From: Planctomycetota bacterium
GTDB taxonomy: Bacteria; Planctomycetota; PUPC01; DSUN01
DNA: 6,051 bases
Direction of reading: 5' to 3'
Assembly (NCBI GenBank): GCA_016872875.1
Contig: VGYW01000484.1
Location: forward strand, 1-6,051
The notes under the pieces were generated by a model. That model saw only the letters and a program-made list of their open reading frames with translations, had not been told where the DNA came from and ran no database searches. Each line of letters opens with the position of its first letter. Positions within the stretch are counted from its first letter, which is position 1. Position numbers and translations under genes: made by a program. Below are positions 1-5,221 of this stretch, one piece after another.

Positions 1-14
1 CCGGCAACCAACTA

Positions 15-31
15 TGCTCCCTCTGGGAGCA
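15..31 (-). terminator. Possible hairpin terminator of the nucleotidyltransferase gene
   Basis: A perfect 7-bp inverted repeat (TGCTCCC / GGGAGCA, arms 15-21 and 25-31) with a 3-nt loop lies about 50 nt past the stop codon of the minus-strand gene. Read on the minus strand it is followed by only a weakly T-rich tail (ATAGTTGGTT), so it is not a textbook intrinsic terminator. The tight loop and short stem make this tentative. The rest of 1-81 shows no supportable gene. Confidence 0.35.
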
Positions 32-81
32 AGCGACCGGGATGGCGGCGACCCTGTCCCTTCACTTGCGGGGCGTTGTGC

Positions 82-1494
82 TCAGGGCTGGAGGTTGAGC
101 GGGGCGTCGAGGCGGGTGGCGGGGGGGAGGCGGCGGCGCAGTTCCTCGGCGTCGAGAGCGTAGAGCGGGCTGATCTCGATGGGCACCGCCACGTCGCCCG
201 CCGCGTCGCGCGGGACGGCCACGCCCGCGGCCTCGAGCCAGCGGCCGGAGAGGTTGATCTGGGCCTGGCGGGCCGTGGCGGGCGAGTCCTGCCCCTCCTT
301 GTTCTTGATGGGCGAGAACTCTTCGGCGCGGTCCACCATGAGCACCAGGGTGTTGCGGGCGTAGGGGATGGCGTCGAAGATGAATGTCTCGAAGCGGTAG
401 CCGTTCGGCTTCTCGGGGTCGAGGAGGCGCCCCCCCGCATCGAGGCACTTGATGCGCTTGAGGGCGGGATGGTAGGGCAGGCGGACGCCCAAGCCGAGGA
501 CGCGCTCGATGAACTCGACGTTGATGGCGTGGATGGCGATGCTGCCGGCCAGGAAGACCAGCTCGTCGCGCTCGTTGGTGGCGTACTTGTACTGGTCGGG
601 CAGGTGGCTATACTCGATCACGTGGAGCGCGCCATCCCTCGAGCAGAAGACGCCCAGGCCCTCCTCGGGGTCGCGCTTGGCCAGGGCCTTGCTGGAGAAG
701 TCGGAGCCGCGCTCGATATGGTAGCCGAGGAAGGCGGGGTCAATGAGCTTGATGAGCGGGTTGTCCACCTGGAAGTATGAGATTTCGCGGATGCCGCGCC
801 GCCGCATGTCGGCGAGTGCGCCGCTGGCCCCGAGGGCCGCGAGCACGCCGCCGTGGCCGTTCGGGCTCATCGCCAGCGCGCCCTTCTCGGCCAGGAGCAG
901 CTTCCCGTGCAGGTCCACGGAGGGCGACAGGGCCTGCTCGAAGAAGACCACGTCGTCCTTCGGGAGGCCCAGGTAGCCGTGCTCGGCGAAGTAGGCGCGC
1001 GTCGGCGCATCCGTCGCCTCGCTGGTCATGATGTACCACGGTATCCGCACCCCATAGCGGCGGCTGACGGCGCGAATCTTCTCAGCGTGCAGTTGGAAGA
1101 GCGACTTGCCCGTGATAGGCGCGGTCGGGTAGGTGCCCTTGGGCGGAATGTAGCGCAGGCGCGTGCCCAGGCCCCCCGCGACCACGAGCGTGGCCACGTG
1201 GCCCGCGCGGATGGCGTCCTCGCCGATGGCGATGGCGCGTCGCCGCGCTGCCTCGCCCTCAGGTGTGTCGGGCATTGTGATCGGCTGAGCCGGCTTCAAT
1301 TCCCCGAAGTCCGGCGTATGCGGCTTGACGACGAACTTCTCGATCAGCCCGTCGAGCTCCGCGAAGTCCAGCGCCTCCACCTGCTCGAGCAGATAGTCGC
1401 GCCACACCCCGTCCAGCTCGTCCCACCAGCGGAACACGTGCCCCTGGCCGTGCGCCTCGGCCCGCGCGCGCAATTCGCCCGCGTTTCTCTCCAA
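82..1494 (-). CDS. UDPGP-family nucleotidyltransferase (UDP-GlcNAc / UDP-glucose pyrophosphorylase, UAP1-like)
   Basis: A 470-residue cytoplasmic enzyme predicted to couple UTP with a sugar-1-phosphate (GlcNAc-1-P or Glc-1-P) to give a UDP-sugar and pyrophosphate, supplying cell-wall or glycan precursors. Visible family marks are the nucleotide-binding loop at residues 103-120 (AGGLGTRL then PPKG), SPNGHGG at 210-216, FQVDNP at 241-246 (the Asp expected to hold the metal and uridine), IEYS at 293-296, FETFIFD at 368-374 and FSPIKN with DSP at 393-405. Length and motif order fit the eukaryote-like UAP1 class that many planctomycetes carry rather than GlmU. The start is TTG at 1494-1492: GAGGAG (1506-1501) lies 6 nt upstream. 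An ATG at 1499-1497 is out of frame and only 1 nt from that Shine-Dalgarno. The position after GTRL is Arg where many homologues have Gly. The preferred sugar cannot be read from sequence. Stop TGA is at 84-82. Confidence 0.9.
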   Translation of the reverse strand: MERNAGELRARAEAHGQGHVFRWWDELDGVWRDYLLEQVEALDFAELDGLIEKFVVKPHTPDFGELKPAQPITMPDTPEGEAARRRAIAIGEDAIRAGHVATLVVAGGLGTRLRYIPPKGTYPTAPITGKSLFQLHAEKIRAVSRRYGVRIPWYIMTSEATDAPTRAYFAEHGYLGLPKDDVVFFEQALSPSVDLHGKLLLAEKGALAMSPNGHGGVLAALGASGALADMRRRGIREISYFQVDNPLIKLIDPAFLGYHIERGSDFSSKALAKRDPEEGLGVFCSRDGALHVIEYSHLPDQYKYATNERDELVFLAGSIAIHAINVEFIERVLGLGVRLPYHPALKRIKCLDAGGRLLDPEKPNGYRFETFIFDAIPYARNTLVLMVDRAEEFSPIKNKEGQDSPATARQAQINLSGRWLEAAGVAVPRDAAGDVAVPIEISPLYALDAEELRRRLPPATRLDAPLNLQP

Positions 1495-1518
1495 AGCATT
1501 CTCCTCGGTGTCGGGCAG

Positions 1519-1547
1519 ATTATACGTGCGGCAGGGAGGCGAGTCAA
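1519..1547 (-). promoter_or_regulatory. Sigma70-type promoter of the nucleotidyltransferase gene
   Basis: On the minus strand there is TTGACT (1547-1542), a 17-nt spacer and a perfect TATAAT (1524-1519). The expected start of transcription is near 1512, giving a leader of about 18 nt that contains the GAGGAG Shine-Dalgarno. The -35 lies only 13 bp from the -35 of the divergent plus-strand promoter. A short inverted repeat CCTGT/ACAGG (1553-1557 and 1564-1568) between them overlaps the plus-strand -35 and could be an operator, but its arms are only 5 bp. Confidence 0.75.
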
Positions 1548-1560
1548 AACCGCCTGTGCC

Positions 1561-1588
1561 TTGACAGGTTCTCGCCAGAAGCTATGAT
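1561..1588 (+). promoter_or_regulatory. Sigma70-type promoter reading toward the lipoprotein gene
   Basis: TTGACA (1561-1566), a 16-nt spacer and TATGAT (1583-1588), one mismatch from the full consensus hexamers. Transcription should begin around 1594-1596, exactly where the REPIN-like element starts. The predicted mRNA leader is therefore about 190 nt and consists mostly of that element. No other promoter nearer to the ATG at 1785 is as good; a duplicated -10-like TACGAT at 1742-1747 has no convincing -35. Confidence 0.65.
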
Positions 1589-1593
1589 CGTCT

Positions 1594-1744
1594 GTAACAC
1601 TTCAGCCGAATGAAGTGGAGAGCCAACCGTCACCCTCAGATGGTGCGCCGGGTTCGGAGTGCGGGCTTTAGCCCGTATCTGGGGCGCAGGATACGGCCTG
1701 AAGGCCGCACTCCAAACTCCCACTTCATTCGGCTGAAGTGCTAC
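1594..1744. repeat. Nested REPIN-like inverted-repeat element
   Basis: The outer arms at 1598-1618 and 1720-1740 are a perfect 21-bp inverted repeat. Each is itself a hairpin (stem CACTTCA/TGAAGTG, 6-nt loop). The minus-strand copy is preceded by GTAG (1744-1741) and the plus-strand copy by GTAA (1594-1597). Inside lies a second inverted pair headed by GGAG: 1656-1679 on plus (GGAG, stem TGCGGGC/GCCCGTA, loop TTTA) and 1713-1690 on minus (GGAG, stem TGCGGCC/GGCCGTA, loop TTCA). A GTAG or GGAG tetranucleotide at the foot of a small hairpin is the hallmark of REP sequences mobilised by RAYT (TnpA-REP) transposases, and inverted REP pairs are REPINs. No transposase is in the window. The segment 1619-1655 between outer and inner left arms shows only a weak CACC/GGTG dyad. 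Confidence 0.7.
1598..1618. repeat. Left 21-bp arm of the outer inverted repeat
   Basis: This arm is identical, inverted, to 1720-1740. It folds alone: stem 1598-1604 with 1611-1617, loop GCCGAA. It begins about 10 nt after the plus-strand -10 box, so it should form the first structure of the lipoprotein mRNA. When the whole element is transcribed it can instead pair over all 21 bp with the right arm. Confidence 0.8.
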
Positions 1745-1784
1745 GATCGTCTTTGCCCGGGGAGCCGACAGAAGGAGTAGAGGA

Positions 1785-2288
1785 ATGAAGTGGCTTCCGG
1801 CCGTCGCGGCCCTGGCCGCCATTGCGTTCTGCGGCTGCGGCGAGAAGGCGGGGGGCCGGCACTACGAGCGGGCCGGCGGCTTCTCCTACGACCCGCCCCA
1901 GGGCTGGCAGATCGTGGAGTGGCCGGGCCTGAAGTACCGAGTGAGCCTTGGCCCCCGCGAGAAGGACTTCACGCCGAACATCAACATTGTGGACCAGCCG
2001 TACCCCGGCTCGCTCGCCGAGTATGTGGAGGCCGATACCGCCACCGCGAGGAAGCTCAGCCCCGAGATAAAGGGCCTGGGTCGGGCCGCCTTCCGGACCG
2101 ACCACGGCGTGGCCGGGTGGCGCATCATCGCGGAGAGCGAGATGGAGGGCCGTCGGCTGCGCCAGACCTTTTACTACTTCGGCGACGGGGAACGGAAGTA
2201 CGTGGTCACCTGCACGGCGCTCGCCGAGGGCGGCGAAGCGCTCGATCCCGTCTTCGAGCAGAGCATGAGGACCTTCAGATTCCACTGA
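1785..2288 (+). CDS. Small probable lipoprotein, PsbP/DcrB-like (DUF1795-like) domain
   Basis: A 167-residue protein, probably exported and lipid-anchored. Residues 1-18 form a short signal (MK, a hydrophobic run, then FCGC) with Cys18 the likely lipidated residue. Cys16 is an alternative with a poorer lipobox. The mature part (about 32-167) has the feel of the PsbP/DcrB/DUF1795 fold: an early F-S-Y-x-P-P-x-G-W motif, a central region with NINIV, a late R-Q-T-F-Y-Y-F strand, YVVTCTA, and a closing F-x-x-S-M-x-T-F-R-F. That family assignment is recognition by eye and the molecular function is unknown. GAAGGAG (1771-1777) 7 nt before the ATG supports the start. Expression is probably from TTGACA/TATGAT at 1561-1588 through the hairpin-rich leader. 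A GC hairpin follows the stop. No operon partner is evident. Confidence 0.8.
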   Translation: MKWLPAVAALAAIAFCGCGEKAGGRHYERAGGFSYDPPQGWQIVEWPGLKYRVSLGPREKDFTPNINIVDQPYPGSLAEYVEADTATARKLSPEIKGLGRAAFRTDHGVAGWRIIAESEMEGRRLRQTFYYFGDGERKYVVTCTALAEGGEALDPVFEQSMRTFRFH

Positions 2289-2293
2289 GGCGA

Positions 2294-2316
2294 GCCCCCC
2301 GCTCAAGCGAGGGGGC
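2294..2316 (+). terminator. GC-rich hairpin after the lipoprotein gene
   Basis: GCCCCC (2294-2299) pairs with GGGGGC (2311-2316). After a bulged A2310 the stem continues as CGC/GCG (2300-2302 with 2307-2309), closing a TCAA loop. The hairpin begins 6 nt after the TGA stop, an apt place for a terminator, but no T-run follows (GGGTGTAGTG), so it may end transcription weakly or protect the 3' end. Confidence 0.45.
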
Positions 2317-2385
2317 GGGTGTAGTGAAGGACCTGCACGTTGACGGTCGCCAAAGCCCGTTACTGCGCCTTTTGGCTGCGCCGTG

Positions 2386-2414
2386 TTGACAAGCCGTGGC
2401 GGCAGGAGTAGCAT
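2386..2414 (+). promoter_or_regulatory. Promoter of the vapBC operon
   Basis: TTGACA (2386-2391), a 17-nt spacer and TAGCAT (2409-2414, four of six consensus bases), about 43 nt before the vapB start. GTGTTGACAAG (2383-2393) and GTGTTGCAAG (2419-2428) are near-identical direct repeats bracketing the -10, a possible autoregulatory operator for the VapBC complex. Just upstream, CTGCGCC occurs twice (2363-2369, 2376-2382) with 13-bp periodicity. Confidence 0.55.
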
Positions 2415-2457
2415 AAGTGTGTTGCAAGTGCATTGTCCTCGTCTCAGGAGAATCCCC

Positions 2458-2703
2458 ATGCCGGTGAAGACCATCACAATTGACCTGGAAGCCTACGATC
2501 TGCTGGCCGCGGACAAGCACGACGGCGAGTCCTTCAGCAAGGTCATCAAGCGCCGCTTTCGCCCCAAGAACACTGCTCGGAACCTCTACGAGCACCTGCA
2601 CGAGATCGCCCTGGAGGAGGAAACGCTGGAGAACATTGAGAAGGTGATTGCATCGCGCAAGGATTTCCTGACGGAAACACCTCCCCTTGACGCCGAGGAG
2701 TAG
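2458..2703 (+). CDS. vapB: VapB-type antitoxin
   Basis: An 81-residue protein of the VapB antitoxin type (UPF0330/DUF217-like), expected to bind and neutralise the VapC RNase encoded next to it and to repress the shared promoter. The N-terminal half, KTITID followed by EAYDLL and GESFSKVI (residues 4-30), is the typical ribbon-helix-helix-like DNA-binding region of this family. The acidic, helical C-terminal half (about 45-81, ending PPLDAEE) is the usual toxin-wrapping tail. The ATG at 2458 has AGGAG (2446-2450) 7 nt upstream. An in-frame extension to 2383 exists but would overrun the promoter. The stop is 3 nt before the vapC start, so the genes are translationally linked. Confidence 0.85.
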   Translation: MPVKTITIDLEAYDLLAADKHDGESFSKVIKRRFRPKNTARNLYEHLHEIALEEETLENIEKVIASRKDFLTETPPLDAEE

Positions 2704-2706
2704 CCC

Positions 2707-3111
2707 GTGTTCCTCGACACATCCTTCTGTGTGGATCTCCTCAGAGATTGGCGTCGAGGCGAAGAGGGCTGCGCCACGCGGAAGCTCAGAGAGCTCGGCG
2801 ACAGGCGCATTTTCGTCTCCGTCTTCGCCCTGTGTGAACTCCATGCCGGCGCCAGGGTTTCCCGGGAGCCAGATCGTGAGCTGCTGCGACTGAGCAGACT
2901 CACCGAGTTCTGTACCGCTGTCTATCCTGACTCTGCGTTCCCGGCGCTCTACGCGGAGATCGCGGTCTGGCTGCGCAGGAACGGGACGCCAATTCCCCCA
3001 ATGGATCTGCTCATTGGCGCGACGGCCAAGGCGCATGCGATGCCGTTGCTCGCGCATGACCCCGGGCACTTTGCCCTGATTCCCGGGCTCGTTGTGGAGA
3101 CCTACCGTTGA
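2707..3111 (+). CDS. vapC: VapC toxin, PIN-domain ribonuclease
   Basis: A 134-residue single PIN domain, predicted Mg2+-dependent endoribonuclease of a type II toxin-antitoxin system. Its usual targets are tRNA or rRNA; the target here is unknown. The acidic active-site set is complete by position: Asp4 (FLDTS), Glu44 (LCELHAG), Asp100 (PMDLLIGATA) and Asp118 (AHDPGHF). The closing HFALIPGL matches the usual PIN C-terminus (HF-x-x-IPGL). Length is normal for VapC. The start is GTG at 2707, 3 nt after the vapB stop, with GAGGAG (2695-2700) inside the end of vapB 6 nt upstream. No lesion is visible, so the toxin looks functional. It ends 31 nt before the next gene, which has its own Shine-Dalgarno and may be partly co-transcribed. 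Confidence 0.9.
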   Translation: MFLDTSFCVDLLRDWRRGEEGCATRKLRELGDRRIFVSVFALCELHAGARVSREPDRELLRLSRLTEFCTAVYPDSAFPALYAEIAVWLRRNGTPIPPMDLLIGATAKAHAMPLLAHDPGHFALIPGLVVETYR

Positions 3112-3142
3112 GTTGGCCGTGGTGCCATTCGAGGAACGACTC

Positions 3143-5221
3143 ATGAGAATAGCTACGCTCGCCATCGCAGTTGCCGCTCTGCCCACTCTTGCCGCCACGC
3201 CGCCGAAGCCGGAGAACCTGGCGCGGAAGGCCAAGGCCAGCGCCACGACGGAGTACTCGAACCAGTACCTGGCGAAGTTCGCCACCGACGGCGTGGTCCC
3301 CGAGCCGCTCGGCCACGACGACACGAATCGCGCCTGGGCCGTGAAGGGCGACAAGGAGCGCAACGGCTCCACCTTCACCCTCGAATGGCCCGAGGCCGTC
3401 AAGATCGCCGAAATCGTCTACTACGCACGCACCGCCTGGTTCCTTGAAGAGGGCTGGAAGGACTACGAGGTCCGCTTCGACGACAACCCCGCCGTCGTCG
3501 CCAAAGGCACGCTGGCAATGGACCCCCAGGCGCAACGGATCAAGGTGGAGCCCGCCTCCGTCAAGAAGCTCACCATCAAGTTCCTCAGTTCCTACGGCGG
3601 CCTGAACCCCGGGGCGTCGGAGATCGAGGTCTACTCCGAAAGCCCGCCGAAGGAGGCGTTGGCCAAGGTCGGCGGCGCGTCCGCCGTGCCCATCCCCGAG
3701 GAGTCGCCCGAACTGGCCAAGGCGGTCGCCGAGGGCAAGCTCGGCTTCGACACCCTCGTCGTCGTCCAGCGTAACGAGCTGAATCCCTCTCACGTCTACA
3801 CGGCCTGCGCCGAGGGCTTCTCACCCGGCGGCGGACTCCACCTCCTCTCACCCCCCTCCCCTGCCGGCCAGCTCAAGGAACTCGTCGCTTCGCCCAAGGG
3901 CCAGATTCTCGACCTCGACGTCTCCTACGACGGCAAGGAGATCATCTTCAGTTGGCGCAAGGAGGGCAACCTCGGCTACCACATCTACCGGATCAACGCC
4001 GACGGCACGGGGCTGACCCAGCTCACCGACGGCGAATGCCACGACTACAACGTCGCCTGCCTGCCCGACGGCGGCATCGCCTTCATCTCCACGCGAGCGG
4101 CCATCGTGCCCCTGTGCTGGACCACCCCCGCCGGCGCACTCTACCGCATGGACCGGGACGGGAAGAACATGCAGCGGCTCTCGGCCAACTACGTGAACGA
4201 TTTCACGCCGAGCGTCCTGCCCGACGGCCGCATCGTCTACTCCCGCTGGGAGTACGTGGACAAGCCGGCCATCCCCATCCAGAGCGTGTGGACGATTCAC
4301 CCCGACGGCACGAACCTCAATGTCTTCTACGGCAATGGCGTCCTCAGCCCCGCCAGCATGCTCGAGGTCCGGGGCATCCCCGGCACCACGGAGGTCCTCT
4401 CCACCGTCACCGCCCACAACGGCCCCATTCGCGGCGGCGTGGCCGTCATCAACCGCAACCAGGGCCTCGACGCCCAGGCCGCCATGCTCAACCTCACCCC
4501 CGAGGTCGGCATCGGCCAGGCCTACCGCGGCGACGGCAACAGCGTGCGCGGCCCCTACGAAAACCCATATCCCATTGACACCGAGCACTTCCTCGTCTCG
4601 AAGAAGGGCAGCATCTGCGTCGGCTCTCGCTCTGGCAAGTGGGCGGCCATCAAGCCCCGCGACGGCCGCTTCGGCCTCTACAACCCCCTCCCCCTCCGCC
4701 CCAGGCCGATACCACCTGTCCTGGCCAGTTCCTCGGACATTGCCGATTTCCGATTTCCGATTGCCGATTTGAAAGAGACCAAGCCCAAGCCGGTTCCCTC
4801 TTCTTCTCATCAATCCGCTCAATCGGCAATCGGCAATCGGCAATCGTGTACGTCCTCGACATCTATGCCGGCCTCGAGCCCGTGGTGCCGCGCGGCGCCG
4901 TCAAACAGGTCGCCGTGGTCCAGGAACTCGCCAAGTCTATCCGCACCCCAGTCCTCGGCTTCGGCTTCCAGCGCCCCGTCATCTCCTGCGGCGCCACCTA
5001 TGCCCCGAAGAAGGTCTGGGGCTTCGCCAAGGTCGAGGCCGACGGCTCGGCCCACTTCAAAGTGCCGACCAACGTGCCCATCTACTTCCTCGCCCTCGAC
5101 GAGAGCGGCCAGGCGGTCCAGCGCATGCGCAGCTTCACCCACTTCGTCCCCGGCGAGCGCCGCGGCTGCATCGGCTGCCACGAGCCGCGCAACGCCACCC
5201 CCCGCACCCAGCAACCCTTAG
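3143..5221 (+). CDS. HzsA-related exported protein, N-terminal part (discoidin + beta-propeller), frame broken by an insertion
   Basis: The 5' part of a large periplasmic or surface protein whose native sequence runs about 532 residues, to 4738. Residues 1-18 are a signal peptide (LAA/TPP cut). About 22-165 look like a discoidin (F5/8 type C, galactose-binding-like) domain starting ENLARKAKASATTEYS and ending EIEVYSES. About 245-515 are a TolB/WD40-like propeller, with repeats such as DVSYDGKEIIFSW, YRINADGTGLTQLTD, FTPSVLPDGRIVYSRWEYVD and WTIHPDGTNL. The last of these, and LRPRPIPPV near 517, are typical of the HzsA-related family. The ATG at 3143 has GAGGA (3131-3135) 7 nt upstream; a 17-codon in-frame extension would bury the signal peptide. 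From 4739 the frame reads through a repeat insertion and then about 125 out-of-frame Ser/Pro/Ala/Arg-rich residues to TAG at 5219-5221, so the C-terminal part of this product is not native. Function is unknown; similarity to hydrazine synthase alpha does not imply hydrazine chemistry. Confidence 0.75.
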   Translation: MRIATLAIAVAALPTLAATPPKPENLARKAKASATTEYSNQYLAKFATDGVVPEPLGHDDTNRAWAVKGDKERNGSTFTLEWPEAVKIAEIVYYARTAWFLEEGWKDYEVRFDDNPAVVAKGTLAMDPQAQRIKVEPASVKKLTIKFLSSYGGLNPGASEIEVYSESPPKEALAKVGGASAVPIPEESPELAKAVAEGKLGFDTLVVVQRNELNPSHVYTACAEGFSPGGGLHLLSPPSPAGQLKELVASPKGQILDLDVSYDGKEIIFSWRKEGNLGYHIYRINADGTGLTQLTDGECHDYNVACLPDGGIAFISTRAAIVPLCWTTPAGALYRMDRDGKNMQRLSANYVNDFTPSVLPDGRIVYSRWEYVDKPAIPIQSVWTIHPDGTNLNVFYGNGVLSPASMLEVRGIPGTTEVLSTVTAHNGPIRGGVAVINRNQGLDAQAAMLNLTPEVGIGQAYRGDGNSVRGPYENPYPIDTEHFLVSKKGSICVGSRSGKWAAIKPRDGRFGLYNPLPLRPRPIPPVLASSSDIADFRFPIADLKETKPKPVPSSSHQSAQSAIGNRQSCTSSTSMPASSPWCRAAPSNRSPWSRNSPSLSAPQSSASASSAPSSPAAPPMPRRRSGASPRSRPTARPTSKCRPTCPSTSSPSTRAARRSSACAASPTSSPASAAAASAATSRATPPPAPSNP
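4739..4844. mobile_element. Inverted heptamer-array element inserted in the HzsA-related gene
   Basis: The left arm is four tandem heptamers (ATTGCCG, ATTTCCG, ATTTCCG, ATTGCCG; 4739-4766) plus a partial ATTT. The right arm is a perfect period-7 run on the opposite strand (CAAT then CGGCAAT three times, 4820-4844, with CG after it). Positions 4739-4763 pair with 4820-4844 at 23 of 25 positions, giving a long hairpin around a 56-nt unique centre rich in CCAAGCC and TTCTTCTC. The unit contains no stop codon in any frame: it reads IADCRLP on one strand and RQSAIGN on the other. It looks like a short non-autonomous dispersed repeat without its own gene. The exact ends are uncertain by a few bases; the frame change requires a net insertion of 3n+2 (for example 107 bp). 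Confidence 0.75.

Larger units (their letters stand above)
1581..1752. repeat. 13-bp imperfect direct repeat flanking the hairpin element
   Basis: GCTATGATCGTCT (1581-1593) and GCTACGATCGTCT (1740-1752) match at 12 of 13 positions and bracket the REPIN-like element; only the two ends of this span are the repeat. The left copy contains the -10 box TATGAT. The first five bases of the right copy overlap the GTAG end of the outer hairpin, so part of the match belongs to the element, but the eight bases GATCGTCT lie outside it and are identical. It may be a target-site duplication or a tandem duplication of the promoter start region. Confidence 0.5.

Noticed and set aside
853..1587. Long plus-strand open frame opposite the nucleotidyltransferase
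   Set aside because: It is a shadow of the minus-strand gene in GC-rich DNA: no Shine-Dalgarno, no recognisable motif, Arg/Ala/Gly-rich composition, and it runs through the promoter region.
1598..1740. tRNA or structured riboswitch suggested by the cloverleaf-like fold
   Set aside because: The arms lack tRNA consensus bases and a CCA-stem geometry. The symmetrical nested inverted repeats with GTAG/GGAG heads fit REP-type repeats rather than a ligand-binding RNA.
3092..3142. Earlier start (3092) for the HzsA-related gene
   Set aside because: It would overlap the end of vapC and put 17 charged residues before a clean signal peptide. ATG 3143 has a well-placed Shine-Dalgarno.
1725..3402. Long minus-strand open frames (1725-2477 and 2275-3402) opposite the lipoprotein and vapBC genes
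   Set aside because: They run antisense through several well-supported genes and intergenic promoters and show no family features.
3848..4843. Minus-strand open frame of 331 residues opposite the propeller
   Set aside because: Val/Gly/Asp/Ala-rich shadow of the plus-strand gene. Its first ~36 codons are simply the heptamer element read backwards.
4739..4846. CRISPR array
   Set aside because: The repeats are only 7 bp, tandem without spacers and inverted between the two arms.
4639..5221. Programmed -1 ribosomal frameshift joining the two parts
   Set aside because: The direction of the needed shift is -1 and both frames are open across the overlap, but I found no X-XXY-YYZ slippery heptamer in the correct phase. 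The inserted repeat explains the shift better.
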